In this document: positions 53,600-64,000 of the stretch, piece after piece
How the letters are laid out: every line of letters begins with the position of its first letter
How positions within the stretch are numbered: position 1 is the first letter of the stretch
NCBI RefSeq assembly: GCF_023159225.1
Contig: NC_063161.1
Span: 5,882,580 to 5,946,579 of the forward strand
Source: Perognathus longimembris pacificus
Lineage: Eukaryota; Chordata; Mammalia; Rodentia; Heteromyidae
Length of the DNA stretch: 64,000 nt
Reading direction: 5' to 3'
Position numbers and translations under genes: made by a program
The notes under the pieces: generated by a model
What the model was told of the DNA's origin: nothing
Databases searched by the model: none
The model's input: only the letters and a program-made list of their open reading frames with translations

Positions 53600-54007
53600 A
53601 TTAATCACTGTGGTGACTGGTGGTGCAAGCCTGTAATCCTAGTCACTCAGGAGAATGAGATATAAGGAATGGAAGTTCAAAGCCAGCCCAGTCAGAACAG
53701 TCTGAAAGACTCTTCAGTTAATTAGCAAAATGCTGGACTGGCTCAAATGATAGACTTAGCTGTGTGGGGCTATAAAGCTGTGTGAGAATTGGAGACACCG
53801 AGTTCAAGACACACACACAAGACTGGGAATATGGCCTAGTACTAGAGTGCTTGCCTCACATACATGAAGCCCTGGGTTCTATTCCTCAGCACCACATAAC
53901 CAGAAAAAGCCAGAATTGATGCTGTGGCTCAAGTGGCCGAGTGCTAGCTTTGAGCAAAAAGAAGCCAGGGACAGTGCCCAGCCCTGAATCTAAGCCCCAG
54001 AACTAGC

Positions 54008-54058
<51 letters not shown>
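53600..54058 (+). mobile_element. B1-Geo followed by IDL-Geo with (CA)n tail
   Basis: 53600-53815 B1-Geo (diverged Geo); 53820-54010 IDL-Geo with head ATATGGCCTAGTACTAGAG; tail (CA)n 54011-54058, about 24 units. Confidence 0.83.
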
Positions 54059-54060
<2 letters not shown>

Positions 54061-54228
54061 CCTCTGTAGAAATCCTTCATGCTAATAATGGCTATAGAAA
54101 TCACAGAACACTTTTACAGCTTTTGACTTTTGATTTTATCCATCAGCTTCCATTTGATAGAAAATAGCTAGGCTGTATTTCTTTCTTTAAACATTTTTCA
54201 CCATTGTAGGTAGGAAGAAAACTTTAAA

Positions 54229-54241
54229 CCAGCAGGGGGCG
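54229..54241 (+). promoter_or_regulatory. CTCF core motif CCAGCAGGGGGCG
   Basis: Matches the CTCF core CCASYAGRKGGCR at all 13 positions, in a SINE-free stretch about 7.7 kb downstream of SLC25A17. Binding is inferred. Confidence 0.6.
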
Positions 54242-54705
54242 TTGCATTCAGCCTCCTACATCATCTTCAGAAATCCCTCCTGTCAGAACTGGCCAGCAAG
54301 AACTGCCCTGATTAAACAGAGAAAGCAGTGTTCTTAGACCCACTGAGCAGTCTGAAGAGGGATGTACATTGACCCAATGCACTGCTTTGAAGCATTCTTT
54401 TATCTATAAAAGCAAAGAATGGAGTAGGAAGTATTTTGCTGACATGATATCCTTTTTCCTACTAGCATGTGCAAAAACTTTTCATTTGTCTTTTTGGCCA
54501 CAGGATGAACTTAGTACCTCCAGATGCCAGTAGAAATTGAAGCCAGAGACATAACAGTCACAGTTTGGATCCAGTAGTAGTAGCACCCACCTCTTAGGGC
54601 TTTTTCTGCACTCGTGAAAATTTGAAAACTAACTGATCCACAGTTTTAACTTGCTCTTTCTTCTAGTCACTATCTGGCAGATAGGTAGAAAATGATTAAA
54701 GAGCA

Positions 54706-54900
54706 GGAGGGGGCTGGAATATGGCTTAGTGCTTGCTTAGCATGCATGAAGCCCAGGGTTCAATTCCTCAGTACCACATAAACAGAAAAAGCTGGAAGTG
54801 GTGCTGTGGCTCAAATGGTAGAGCGCTAGCCTTGAGCAAAAGAAGTTCAAGGACAATGCCCAGGCTGCCATTTCAAGCCCAGGACTGGCAATAAAATAAG
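54706..54900 (+). mobile_element. IDL-Geo SINE, older subfamily
   Basis: AAAGAGCAGGArG repeated on both sides; head lacks GTAGAG (ATATGGCTTAGTGCTTGC). Confidence 0.88.
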
Positions 54901-55107
54901 ATAAAGAGCAGGAAGAAAAATAGATAAAAAGGTACCTTGACAGTCTGTGAATTGACAAATCAAATCTTTACAGACAAGTGATATTGGTGTAAACATACAC
55001 ATTTTTCCATATCATCTGAAATGTAATAACTATTGGAGCACCTATCTAGGTTGTAGCCAACTATAGCTCTTAATCTTTACCCCAGTATTTCTTTTCTTTT
55101 TCTTTTA

Positions 55108-55195
55108 TAGCTCTCAGACCAGGACTCGAACTTGGTACCTGATGCTTTCACTCATTTGCCAGTGCTGTATCAATTGAGCCATGCCTCCAACCCCT
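55108..55195 (-). mobile_element. ID-like monomer, diverged
   Basis: GGACTCGAACTTGGTACC and GAGCCATGCCTCCAACCCC, antisense. Confidence 0.5.
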
Positions 55196-55244
55196 GTACC
55201 CCAGCCAGTATTTGAAATACTAAGTATGTTCCTGTCAGACACTT

Positions 55245-55510
55245 GTACTGTAATGCAAATATGAATAATAGTAAGTAATCTGTATATGGTGCTTCATAGT
55301 TTATAAAGTAGCCTGGCATCTACTGTCTTGTTTGCTACTCATTTCAGACCTGTAGGAGTGGGCAGATGGAACCTCCATATTATAAGTGTGGAGATAAATT
55401 CAGATAGCGAAATGAGCTGCTTAGTCACACAGCAGTAAATAACAGTAGGAACAAGAGTCTTTGGATCCGAGTCCAGTCCTTTCTCTCTCTCTCTCAAGGG
55501 AGGGCTTAAT
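55245..55510 (-). mobile_element. MIR SINE
   Basis: Antisense order: TATGGTGCTTCATAG, TTAGTCACACAGCAGTAA, TTGGATCCGAGTCCAG. Confidence 0.6.
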
Positions 55511-55619
55511 GCTATACTATGCGAAAGGACCTCCAAATTGGGTCTATTGCAGCCACTTTGGTTTTGAACTTTTAGTTTAATAAACGACTTTGCAACGTTT
55601 TTTTTTTAAATAAAAAGAG

Positions 55620-56065
55620 AAATAGCCAGGGGCTGGTGGCTTATGCCTTTAATCCTAGCTACTCAGGAGCCTGAGATTAGAAGATCAAAGTTCAAAGCCA
55701 GCCTGGCCAGCAAAGTCCATGGGAATCTTTTTTTTTTTTTTTTTTTTTGCCAGTCCTGGGCCTTGGACTCAGGGCCTGAGCACTGTCCCTGGCTTCTTTT
55801 TGCTCAAGGCTAGCACTCTGCCACTTGAATCACAGCGCCACTTCTGGCCATTTTCTGTATATGTGGTGCTGGGGAATCGAACCCAGGTCTTCATGTATAT
55901 GAGGCAAGCGCTCTTGCCACTAGGCTATATCCCCAGTCCCTCCATGTGAATCTTAACAACAATTAACCACCAAAAAGCTGAAAGTTCAGTGGCTCAGGTG
56001 AGAGTGCTAGACTTAAGCAAAGCAGCTCAGGAACAGTGCCCATGAGTTCAAGCCCAGGACTGACA
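55620..56065 (+). mobile_element. B1-Geo SINE split by an IDL-Geo
   Basis: Halves rejoin at TCCATGkGAATCTT. Confidence 0.85.
55730..55940 (-). mobile_element. IDL-Geo SINE nested in a B1-Geo
   Basis: TCCATGGGAATCTT / TCCATGTGAATCTT flank it; near-consensus body. Confidence 0.93.
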
Positions 56066-56079
56066 CGTTTACTACTACA

Positions 56080-57010
56080 CTATTCCTTTTTAATCTAAAT
56101 GACTGCTTACTTGCCTAATTGGTCTGACTAGCCCTTCCAGTATTCAGGTACAGTGGTACAGTGTTGAGTGGATGAGTTAGAGGAAGACGTTTCTATCTTG
56201 TTCAGAATCCCATTGTTTATGTGTAGAATCAACTAGGCTCAAGCCTACTCAGTTCTGAGCACTTTCAGCCCTTCTCGGGAGTGTGTGCTAGTGCACTAGC
56301 ACTCTTCCTAACCTCATTTTTTGCTGCTGCTGTGTGCACCAAAATGTTTATACTTACTGCTTTGTTAACGACTTAGCTAAATCTTTCTAAAATGCTGACC
56401 ATCCCTGACCACATCAAACATAACTTAATTGTTGCTTTGGAACGTAAACATTATTGCCATGTGTTACTCTGCTGCCTTTGGGAGGTGATAACCATTGCTT
56501 GTCCCTTCAAATAAATCACTGCAGATTGTTTGGCATTTCTGTATCTGCTTATTTGCAAATACATATTGTCCTGTCCCTAGTTGTTGATTAGCACATTTCT
56601 GGTCTTCATATGCCTGTCTTTGCTAATAGGCAACTTCTGATTTTCTGTAGATCAGCCACAAAGGAATTGGCATTTTTATGTTTTTGTGAAATAAGGACAA
56701 ATAAGCTGAGAAAGAAACTGCCCTGCAATTAAAATGCAGGACCTTCCCAATCGCTTGTCTGGTTATTTGATCTCCTTCTGCGTCCCAGGTTCCCAGTTCT
56801 GTTCTGGAAGAGTCACTGTCAGGTGTGAAGTATCAGTGTTTTTCAAGGCTTGCTTTAGACTCTTGCTCCTCACCTCGACTCCTAGCCCATTGTCATTAGT
56901 TGAACTCTGTTTTTCTTCTCCAATACATGAAAATGTTTATATTTTTCATAATAGCCAGGGATTCCCAGCATTGACTAAATAGCAGGTGGTCATATTAATT
57001 ATTGCAGCAA
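56080..57010. other. Intergenic segment, no recognised feature
   Basis: SINE-free. Contains a short palindromic GTGCTAGTGCACTAGCAC at about 56286-56303. Confidence 0.45.
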
Positions 57011-57014
57011 AACA

Positions 57015-57205
57015 CCTTGCAGCAATGAGAGATAACAAATTATAGCTATGGGTAGCAAGATGAATGTATCACGATGCTTGGAGGAACCAGACAGAAAACC
57101 TTAATGTATGACTTCATTTTCACGAATATCCCAACCTGTATTAGAAGTCACAACAGTGTCTGCCTGTGAGGAGGATACGCAAGTAAGCTGGAAAGATGGC
57201 AATGC
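57015..57205 (+). mobile_element. Old L1 3' region
   Basis: GCAAGATGAATGTATCACG, AACCAGACAGAAAACC and GTATGACTTCATTTTCACG follow the 3' part of an L1M-type element. Confidence 0.45.
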
Positions 57206-57426
57206 GAACCAAGCAAAGCAAAGCTGATGGGTGGTAAAGGAAAAGCCTGGTGCAGGATTTGAGGGGCCGGAAGACAGTGGCTCAGCGGGTAAGGCATCAG
57301 AAAGAGACAGAAGCTCTGAACTAGACCTATCTGATGGCAGTCAGGTGCATAATACAAAGATTGTCAAAATCACTAAAACAAAAATCAACATTGAAACCTT
57401 GATACCTTTAAAAATTAAGCCAGAGG

Positions 57427-57632
57427 GACTGGGAATGTGGCTTAGTGGTAGAGTGCTCGCCTAGCATGCATGAAGCCTGGGTTCAATCCCTCAGCACCAC
57501 ATACATAGAAAAAGCCAGAAGTGGCGCTGTGGCTCAAGTGATAGAGTGCTAGCCTTGAGCAAAAGAAGCCAGGGACAGTGCTCAGGCCCTGAGCCCAAGG
57601 CCCAGGACTGGCAAAAAAAAAAAAAAAAAAAA
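57427..57632 (+). mobile_element. IDL-Geo SINE, older head with long A-tail
   Basis: AATTAAGCCAGArrGA on both sides. Head GTGGCTTAGTGGTAGAG is the older type, but the linker is CACATACATAG. Confidence 0.9.
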
Positions 57633-57829
57633 TTAAGCCAGAAAGAATATTTCATCAACATGTCAGTCCTTAACCTTGATCAATGTGTTTTATAGTCCAG
57701 TCCCTCATAGTCCCAAGATGGAGGCTGCTCACCAGAAAGTTACAGAGGATGTGACTTTCAGTCTTGTCTCCCAACCTCGGAGCAGGAAGAGAAGAGAAAA
57801 GGGCTGGAATGACTAACAAAGACAAATGA

Positions 57830-57911
57830 AGGCTGGGATGTAGCTCAGTGGCAAAGCGCTTGCCAAGCAAGTGCAACGTCCTGGGTTCGATCCCCAATAC
57901 CAAAAAAAAAG
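57830..57911 (+). mobile_element. Monomeric ID element with perfect 15-bp target duplication
   Basis: AACAAAGACAAATGA at 57815-57829 and 57912-57926. GGCTGGGATGTAGCTCAG head, GGGTTCGATCCCC B box, A9 tail, no Geo. Confidence 0.95.
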
Positions 57912-58017
57912 AACAAAGACAAATGATATATCCAACCTTGCTTACATAATGAAGCCTCTATAAAACCCCAAAAGGATTGGGTTTGGAGAGCTTCTAAGCA
58001 GGTGTTTTTATTAGTAT

Positions 58018-58098
58018 TATTTGGCAGTACTAGTGATTGAACTCAGGGCCTTTGGCTTGCTAGGCAGGCCTGTACCACTGAACCAACACCCCCAGCCC
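58018..58098 (-). mobile_element. Monomeric ID-like element
   Basis: GTGATTGAACTCAGGGCC and CACCCCCAGCCC, antisense. Confidence 0.7.
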
Positions 58099-58251
58099 TT
58101 GGAAAGCTTCTAGGTAGTTGAATACATGGAGGTATCCATAGGTTGGTATACCTGAGATGTCATGGAATCTCTGCCCCTTCCCATATGCTTTGCCCCAAGC
58201 ACCTCTTCTATCTGATTGCATTTGTATCCATGATCATACCCCGCCCTTTTT

Positions 58252-58478
58252 TCTTTGCCAGTCCCAGGACTTGAATTCAGGGCCTGGGCTCTGTCCTTGA
58301 GTCTCTCTGTGCCCAGAGCTAGTGCTCTACCATTTGAGCCACAGTGTCGCTTCCGGCTTTTTCTGCGTCATTAATAAACCAGTCTCCTGGACTTTCTTGC
58401 CCTGACTGGCTCTGAACTGTGATCCTCAGTCCCTCAGCCTCCTGAATAATTAGGGTTACAGGTGCGAGCGTTGCTTCA
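58252..58478 (-). mobile_element. B1-Geo SINE
   Basis: Antisense composite; lacks the last part of the B1 head. Confidence 0.78.
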
Positions 58479-58683
58479 GTGTGTTAAATGCCAGTGAAGG
58501 TGGGCTTGTCTCGACTGGGAGGTGCCCATTCCCTTCCTTTTTACCTTTCAAGTCTTGGCCATAAAATAAGTACCATGCCATGATGAGTAACTCACTATGG
58601 GTCCAAAACAATAGGGCCACTTAAATCGTGAACTGCAGCTTCTGAAGCCATGAGCCGAAATGAACCTCTCTTCCTTTTTTTTT

Positions 58684-58887
58684 TTTGCCAGTCCTGGGCC
58701 TTGGACTCAGGACTCAGGGCCTGAGCACTGTCCCTGGCTTCTTTTTGCTCAAGGCTAGCACTCTGCCACTTGAGCCACAGCGCCACTTCTGGCCGCTTTC
58801 TGTATATGTGGTGCTGGGGAATTGAACCCAGGGCCTCATGTATAAGGAGGCAAGCACTCTTGCCACTAGGCCATATCCCCAGCCCCC
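58684..58887 (-). mobile_element. IDL-Geo SINE, perfect 12-bp target duplication
   Basis: GAACCTCTCTTC at 58672-58683 and 58888-58899. GGACTCA is tandemly repeated in the Geo 3' part. Confidence 0.94.
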
Positions 58888-59164
58888 GAACCTCTCTTCT
58901 TTATAAACTGATTCATGTTTTCATTACAGTAGCAGAAAGCTAATACAGCACGCCTAAGTGTTCTTCTGAACTTTGTGAGTTCCTTGAGCAAATTAATTAA
59001 ACCCAGAGAGGGGTTCCTGGGGATCCCAGTGTATAGCCAGCTTGCCTTGTGCTAGATGGGAGTGGACACACTTATAACATCAACAATGTTTGCAGAAAAC
59101 ATTTCAGATTCTATTCTTTACTGGTATTTCTTTTTGCACTAACAGTAAAACAGATGCTTTTTTG

Positions 59165-59400
59165 TGTGTGTCTATGCCGGTCATGGGGCTTTGAATTCAC
59201 GGCCTACGTGCTGTCCCTGAGCTTTTGTACTCAAGGCTAGCATTCTATCATTTGAGCCACTTTTAGTATTTTGGGTGGTTAATTAGAAATATGGGTCTCA
59301 CAGACTTTTCTACTGGGGCTGGCTTTGAACTGCAACCTTCAGATCTCGGCTTCTTAAATACCTAGGATTACAGACATGAGCCATCCGCACTTGATTCACT
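59165..59400 (-). mobile_element. B1-Geo SINE
   Basis: Antisense composite, moderately diverged. Confidence 0.78.
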
Positions 59401-59464
59401 TTTATTATGTATTTATTTACTTGCTACAGTAACCAGGTGGTGGTTGTTGTGCTATCTAAAGTGA

Positions 59465-59788
59465 CTGGTCAACTGGCTCACACTTGTAGTTTTAACTACT
59501 CAGGGGGCTGAGATCTGAGGATTGAGGTTTGAAGCCAATCCAGGCTGGAAAGTCCATAAGACTCTTACCTCCACTTAACCACCGGAAAACCAGAAGTAGT
59601 ACTCTGGCTCCAAGAGTTAGAGCACCTGCCTTAAGCAGAAGAGTTCACAGACAGTGCCCAGGCCTCAAGTTCAAGCCCTATGACCGACAAAATATGTACG
59701 TATGTATATACATACATACATACATACATACACACATATATACATACATACACACACATCCATATGTACATGCATACATACATACAGT
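59465..59788 (+). mobile_element. B1-Geo SINE with (TACA)n tail
   Basis: Composite 59465-59693, then a CATA/TACA tetranucleotide tract 59694-59788. Confidence 0.82.
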
Positions 59789-60249
59789 GACTGGTTAGTT
59801 ACAAGGGGCTTACTCTTCTCCAGAATAAGCACCAAACCCTTTACCATGCATTTCCTGCCTTCCTGCCTTTGCATTACTTTTGTGACCTGGCCCTCCAGCC
59901 TCACTCTGCTGTTTTATGTCCCTTTCTCTGCACGTGTCTTTGCCTCCCAGCTTAGCTGCTTGCTAATACCCATTTCCTCCTCCTTCATTAGCAACAGAAC
60001 CCTTGTGTTGCTGAGTCGTGACTGTGTATGTACCCAGTTATGTAATGATGGTGGTTTCCCCTCCTCCGTCTCCTCCTCCTCTGTGTCTTCCTTTATTGGC
60101 AAAAATTAGACATGTTGTACAGGCTTCAAATAATAATAGTTTTTGTCTGCTTTCCACTGAGAAATGACCACCACTAACTGTTTGGTTTAGAATCTTTCAT
60201 TACTCTTCTAGGTACTTTTCCTTTTCTTCTTTTGCTTTTCTTTTCTTTT

Positions 60250-60715
60250 TTTTTTTTTTTCTTTTGCTGGTCCTGGGGCTTGGACTCAGAGCCTGGGCCC
60301 TGTCCCTGAGCTTCCTTGTGCTCAAGGCTAGCATTCTACCAGTTGAGCCACAGTTCCATGTCTGGCTTTTTTGAGTAGTTTATTGGAGATAGAGTCTCAC
60401 AGGGACTTTTCTGCTTGGGCTGCCTTCGAACCATGATCCTTAGATCTCAGCCTCCTTATTAGCTAGGAATATAGGTGTGAACCGATGGCACCCATTTCCC
60501 CCCCTCCCCCAATCCTGGGGCTTGAACTCAGAACCTAACACTCTCACTTGGCTTTTTCACACAAGGTTGACTGACACACTACCATTTGAGCCATAGCTCT
60601 ACTTCTGTTTTTTAGTTTGGGGTTTTTGTTTTTTTTTTCCTTTAACTGGAGATAGGAGTTTTATGAAATGTTTAGCTTGGACTTAGCTTCAAATCAACCA
60701 GAAGCAAGCATCTGG
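60250..60715 (-). mobile_element. Two antisense B1-Geo SINEs
   Basis: 60250-60490 complete; 60505-60715 diverged and lacking most of its B1 head. Confidence 0.72.
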
Positions 60716-60750
60716 TTTACTTCTGTATGTATACTCAAAATTAGTATCTG

Positions 60751-61064
60751 GGGCTAGGAATGTGGCTTAGTGGTTAGAGTGCTTGCCTAGGATGCATCAG
60801 CCCTGGGTTTGATTCCTCAGCACCACATATACAGAAAAAGCCAGAAGTGGGGCTGGGAATATGGCCTAGTGGCAAGAGTGCTTGCCTCGTATACATGAAG
60901 CCCAGGGTTCGATTCTCCAGCACCACATATATAGAAAACGGCCAGAAGTGGTGCTGTGGCTCAAGTGGCAGAGTGCTAGCCTTGAGCAAAAAGAAGCCAG
61001 GGACAGTGCTCAGGCCCTGAGTTCAAGGCCCAGGACTGGCAAAAAAAAAAAGAAAGGAAGAAAA
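60751..61064 (+). mobile_element. Trimeric IDL-IDL-Geo element
   Basis: An older IDL half (60751-60850) stops exactly at the IDL/Geo border CCAGAAGTGG, and a complete younger IDL-Geo (60851-61064) follows. No remnant of the older Geo half occurs downstream, and no target repeat lies around the younger unit. Confidence 0.85.
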
Positions 61065-61460
61065 GGCTGGGCAGGATACACATGTTATTCCCGCTCTTTG
61101 GGAGCGCCAAGGTTGCCTGGGCATAAACGTGAGACCCTATTTGAATAACCAGGGCAACCAGGTACCGATGGCTTACATCCATAATCCTAGTTATTCAGGA
61201 AGCTGGGATCTGAGGATTGAAGTTTGGAGCTGGCTTGGACAGGAAAGTTCATGAGACTGTCTCCAGTTAGCAGAAAGCTGTAAGTGGAGCTGTGACTCTA
61301 GTGGTAGAGCACTAGCCTTAAGCAAAAAAGTCGAGACTACACTCAGGCCCTGAGTTCAAGCCCAGCAAAAGAAAGGAAGAGAAAAAAAATAGGCCAAAAG
61401 ACCAACTGCCCAACAAGCATGAGGACCTGAGTTCAAACCCCAGTACTACCTCCCCACCCC
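61065..61460 (+). mobile_element. B1 fragment, B1-Geo and ID-like monomer in a row
   Basis: 61065-61150 B1, 61150-61375 B1-Geo (CAACCAGGTACCGATGGC start), 61395-61460 ID-like (GAGTTCAAACCCCAGTAC). Confidence 0.65.
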
Positions 61461-61769
61461 CACCCCCCAAAAAAGATGCAAAAGACCACTTGGATTCTCT
61501 TGGATTCTGAGAGTCAGAGAAGCTCAGCAGCAACCAGTGACTCTGTCCTCTCTCAGCAGGCTTAACTCTGAGCACAGGAGCCTGGCTTTCCATCGCTCAA
61601 CTCACATGTAACTGGCCACTCCACCGGGACCATTGTACCATCCACTGAACAGTTAAACCACTTCCAGTACTCTCAGAGTTAAAGGGAGGAGGGTGTGGTG
61701 TGTGGTAGTCACAGTCATGCACAACCTCATGTATCCCATTATTACCCCGCCACCCGCCACCACCCCCCC

Positions 61770-61972
61770 CCTTTTTTTTTTGTCAGTCCTGGGCTTGAAC
61801 TCAGAGCCTGGGCACACTGTCCCTGAGCTTCTTTTGGCTCAAGGCTAGCACTCTTCCACTTGAGCCACAGCACCATTTCCAGCTTTTTCTTTTTATGTGG
61901 TGCTGAGGAATCGAACCCAGGGCTTCATGCATGCTAGGCAAGCACTCTACCACTAAGCCACCTTCCCAGCCC
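61770..61972 (-). mobile_element. IDL-Geo SINE, older subfamily
   Basis: CCCATTATTAyCC on both sides; head AAGCCACCTTCCCAGCCC. Confidence 0.88.
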
Positions 61973-61984
61973 ATTATTATCCAT

Positions 61985-62415
61985 CTTTCAAGCTAGCCTA
62001 CCTGTCTCATGTCAAGATCTAGACTGGCCCCTTGTAGCTTTGACATTTTTTCTAGTTTATTCTTCTAGTTTATTCTTTTTCCTCCCACGCTAATTTCACT
62101 TAAATCACTCCCAACTGTCACCATGACTTAAGCTTATGGGCCTCATGCTATCACTTTCCTAGTTGTAGAAAATTTGGGGCAATTAAGTAAATGGATTAAG
62201 AAAAGAAGTCATCCAGAGCTTTTCCACTGCTTAGTAGACTTTGTTAATACTTGGGATATTTTTCCATTTGTATCTAAGTGTATGTGCATAAAACTAGGAT
62301 TGAGATATAGATAGGTTAAGATCAGTGAAACAATCCTGCTTTTGGTCCCTGTATGTTGGCTTATACTTAGTTCCTCGTGTTAGGATATGATTTTGTAATC
62401 ATATTGTTTTGAATT
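61985..62415. other. Intergenic segment, no recognised feature
   Basis: AT-rich unique-looking sequence. Confidence 0.45.
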
Positions 62416-62416
62416 T

Positions 62417-62636
62417 GTGCCAGTACGAGCACTTGAATTCGGGGCTTTGTGCTCTTGCTTTACTTTTTTCCTCAAGGCTGGTGCGCTAGCAGCTTTGCTT
62501 CTGGCTTTTTGGTGGTTAACTGGTGGTAAGGATCTTGTGGACTTTCCAACCTGGGCTAGCTTCGAACCTCAACCTTCAGATCTCAGCCTCCTGAGTAGCT
62601 AGGATTTCAGGTGTGAGCACCCAGCATCTGGCTGTA
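62417..62636 (-). mobile_element. B1-Geo SINE
   Basis: Antisense composite with a shortened Geo core. Confidence 0.78.
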
Positions 62637-62814
62637 AACATAATTTTTAATGGCCCGCTCCATCATTAAGATAGCCCAGTGGATACTGAAAATATTTATT
62701 ACTCACAAATTAGGAGCTGTTGAGGATGAAGGGAGGAGATAAAACTAACCCTGAAACCTTCCCTCTAAAGTTCCCCCTTCAGGAAGAAGGGTCAAGGTCA
62801 TCTCAGACTTATCT

Positions 62815-62985
62815 AGCAGTTAATAGACACCCAGGCTTCAATGTCAGCTCTACCACTGTCTGCCTGTGGGAATGAAATTCAGTTTTCTTATCCATAAATT
62901 CAGAATTACAATAGTTTCTTCCTCAGAGGGTTTTGGGAAATATTTAATGAAATCTGCTCTGTTTCTTAGCTAAGGGCACAGGCAC
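62815..62985 (+). mobile_element. MIR SINE
   Basis: CAATGTCAGCTCTACCAC, then TTCAGTTTTCTTATCC and CCTCAGAGGGTTTTGGG in MIR order. Confidence 0.7.
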
Positions 62986-63149
62986 AATGAAATTGAATGA
63001 ATTCTAATTTGTTTTGTATATCTCTACTTTGTTTTTAAGGCATGTCATAGGGTTCTTTATTCTGCTGAGGAATGAATGTGTTGCTTCAGTGTGACTGTTA
63101 GAATTTACGTGAATTCTGAAGGGAAAGAACATAAATTCAAGAAATTCAA

Positions 63150-63395
63150 AAGGCTGGGCAATAGTGGCTCTTGCCTGTAATCCTAACTACTTAGGAGGCT
63201 GAGATCTGAGGATTGAGGTTCAAAGCCAGCCTGGGCAGGAACGCCAGTACAACTTATCTCCAACTAACCAGCAAAAAGCTGAAGTGGAGGTGTGACTCAA
63301 GTGGTAGAGCACCGGCCTCAAGTGTAAAAGCTAAGGGATAGCACACTGGTCCTGAATTCAAACTCCAGTATTGGCACGAAAACAACAACACAAAG
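63150..63395 (+). mobile_element. B1-Geo SINE
   Basis: Complete composite, (AAC)n tail. Confidence 0.83.
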
Positions 63396-63509
63396 CCTGA
63401 TTCCTCTTGATAAACATTTATGAAGCTTTCCTAGGGATCTGGGGTTCCAGTAAGAGCCTCTAATGTGCTCCTCTGCATGAGCTCTACGGTTACTTCCACA
63501 GACTTTTGT

Positions 63510-63712
63510 TTGTTTGTTTGTTTGTTTTTTTGGCCAGTCCTGGGCCTTGGACTCAGGGCCTGAGCACTGTCCCTGGCTTCTTCCCGCCACTCTGCCACTT
63601 GAGCCACAGCGCCGCTTCTGGCCGTTTTCTGTATATGTGGTGCTGGGGAATCGAACCTAGGGCCTCGTGTATCCGAGGCAGGCACTCTTGCCACTAGGCT
63701 ATATCCCCAGCC
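63510..63712 (-). mobile_element. IDL-Geo SINE, youngest subfamily, perfect 17-bp target duplication
   Basis: CTTCCACAGACTTTTGT at 63493-63509 and 63713-63729. Lacks about 11 bp in Geo (TTCTTCCCGCCACTC). (GTTT)n tail. Confidence 0.96.
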
Positions 63713-63729
63713 CTTCCACAGACTTTTGT

Positions 63730-64000
63730 ACTTTAAAAAAAAAGAGGGGGAGGGGTTTCATCTGAGCTGCTCTCTGAAAGATTCGGTGAGGAAAATGAGT
63801 TATTTTTAAGCCATTGCTGGGTGCCGCAGCAAGTTCACCACTTGTGGGTTCGGGGGACTTGGGCTCAGTCCTCTTCAGTTCTATGCAGATTGAGTGGCTT
63901 TTGGCAAATCACATCATCGTCTTTGAAGCTTGCTTTTTTCTTCTAAAGAGTGGGTGTCTTATATAACAACCCGGGGGGGGGGGTAGGTCAGAAGATTAGA
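63730..64000. other. Window end, no recognised feature
   Basis: Unique-looking, with a G-run at about 63973-63983. Confidence 0.4.

Noticed and set aside
57830..57911. tRNA-Ala gene
   Set aside because: A and B boxes are present, but the sequence ends in an A-tail, has target duplications and lacks a proper acceptor stem; it is an ID SINE.
46550..64000. A second gene downstream (for example MCHR1, a known neighbour of SLC25A17 in human)
   Set aside because: No exon with recognisable protein content was found; the neighbour is expected further away.

Overview
The window is mammalian nuclear DNA from a rodent. It carries one complete protein-coding gene, SLC25A17 (peroxisomal membrane carrier PMP34), on the + strand in nine coding exons. 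Exon joining, read by eye, gives 924 coding nucleotides: 307 residues plus a TGA stop, with every intron bounded by GT and AG. The dominant repeat is a dimeric SINE: a tRNA-Ala/ID-like left half ('IDL') joined to a second half ('Geo') ending near CCAGGACTGGC plus an A-rich tail. This matches the IDL-Geo family described from the rodent superfamily Geomyoidea (kangaroo rats, pocket mice, pocket gophers). That is my basis for the organism; genus cannot be decided from sequence alone.

Layout: 1-1880 is upstream flank with old SINEs. A CpG-rich promoter lies at about 1880-2480 with the ATG at 2226. Introns 1-8 span 2280-45728 (17.0, 2.8, 2.8, 11.2, 2.4, 0.09, 3.0 and 3.3 kb). The last exon runs from 45729 through the TGA at 45874-45876, followed by about 0.65 kb of 3' UTR to an AATAAA at 46516. 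From about 46550 to 64000 I see only intergenic DNA: SINEs, L1 and MIR remnants, microsatellites and one strong CTCF-like motif.

Repeat classes: (1) IDL-Geo, with an older subfamily (head GGCTTAGTGGTAGAGTGC, linker ending CACATAAACAG), a younger one (head ATATGGCCTAGTGGCAAGAG) and a youngest one (TATAGCCTAGTGGC, CCTAGGTTCGA); (2) a second composite SINE in which a 7SL/B1-like head is joined to the same Geo half, called B1-Geo here as a descriptive label; (3) monomeric ID and B1; (4) LTR pieces, one a solo LTR with a 5-bp target duplication; (5) L1 3'-end, MIR and DNA-transposon relics. Many copies are nested, which gives a relative insertion order.

I found no second gene, RNA gene, CRISPR or operon-like system. 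Nearly all open frames outside SLC25A17 are translated SINEs. The items most worth a second look are sequence-architecture observations: a four-level nested insertion in intron 3, a perfect 26-bp hairpin inside a SINE, Geo module swapping between two heads, a tandem SINE pair sharing one target duplication, a 184-nt all-purine tract in intron 8, and antisense IDL-Geo copies that supply an acceptor-like site plus an open frame.
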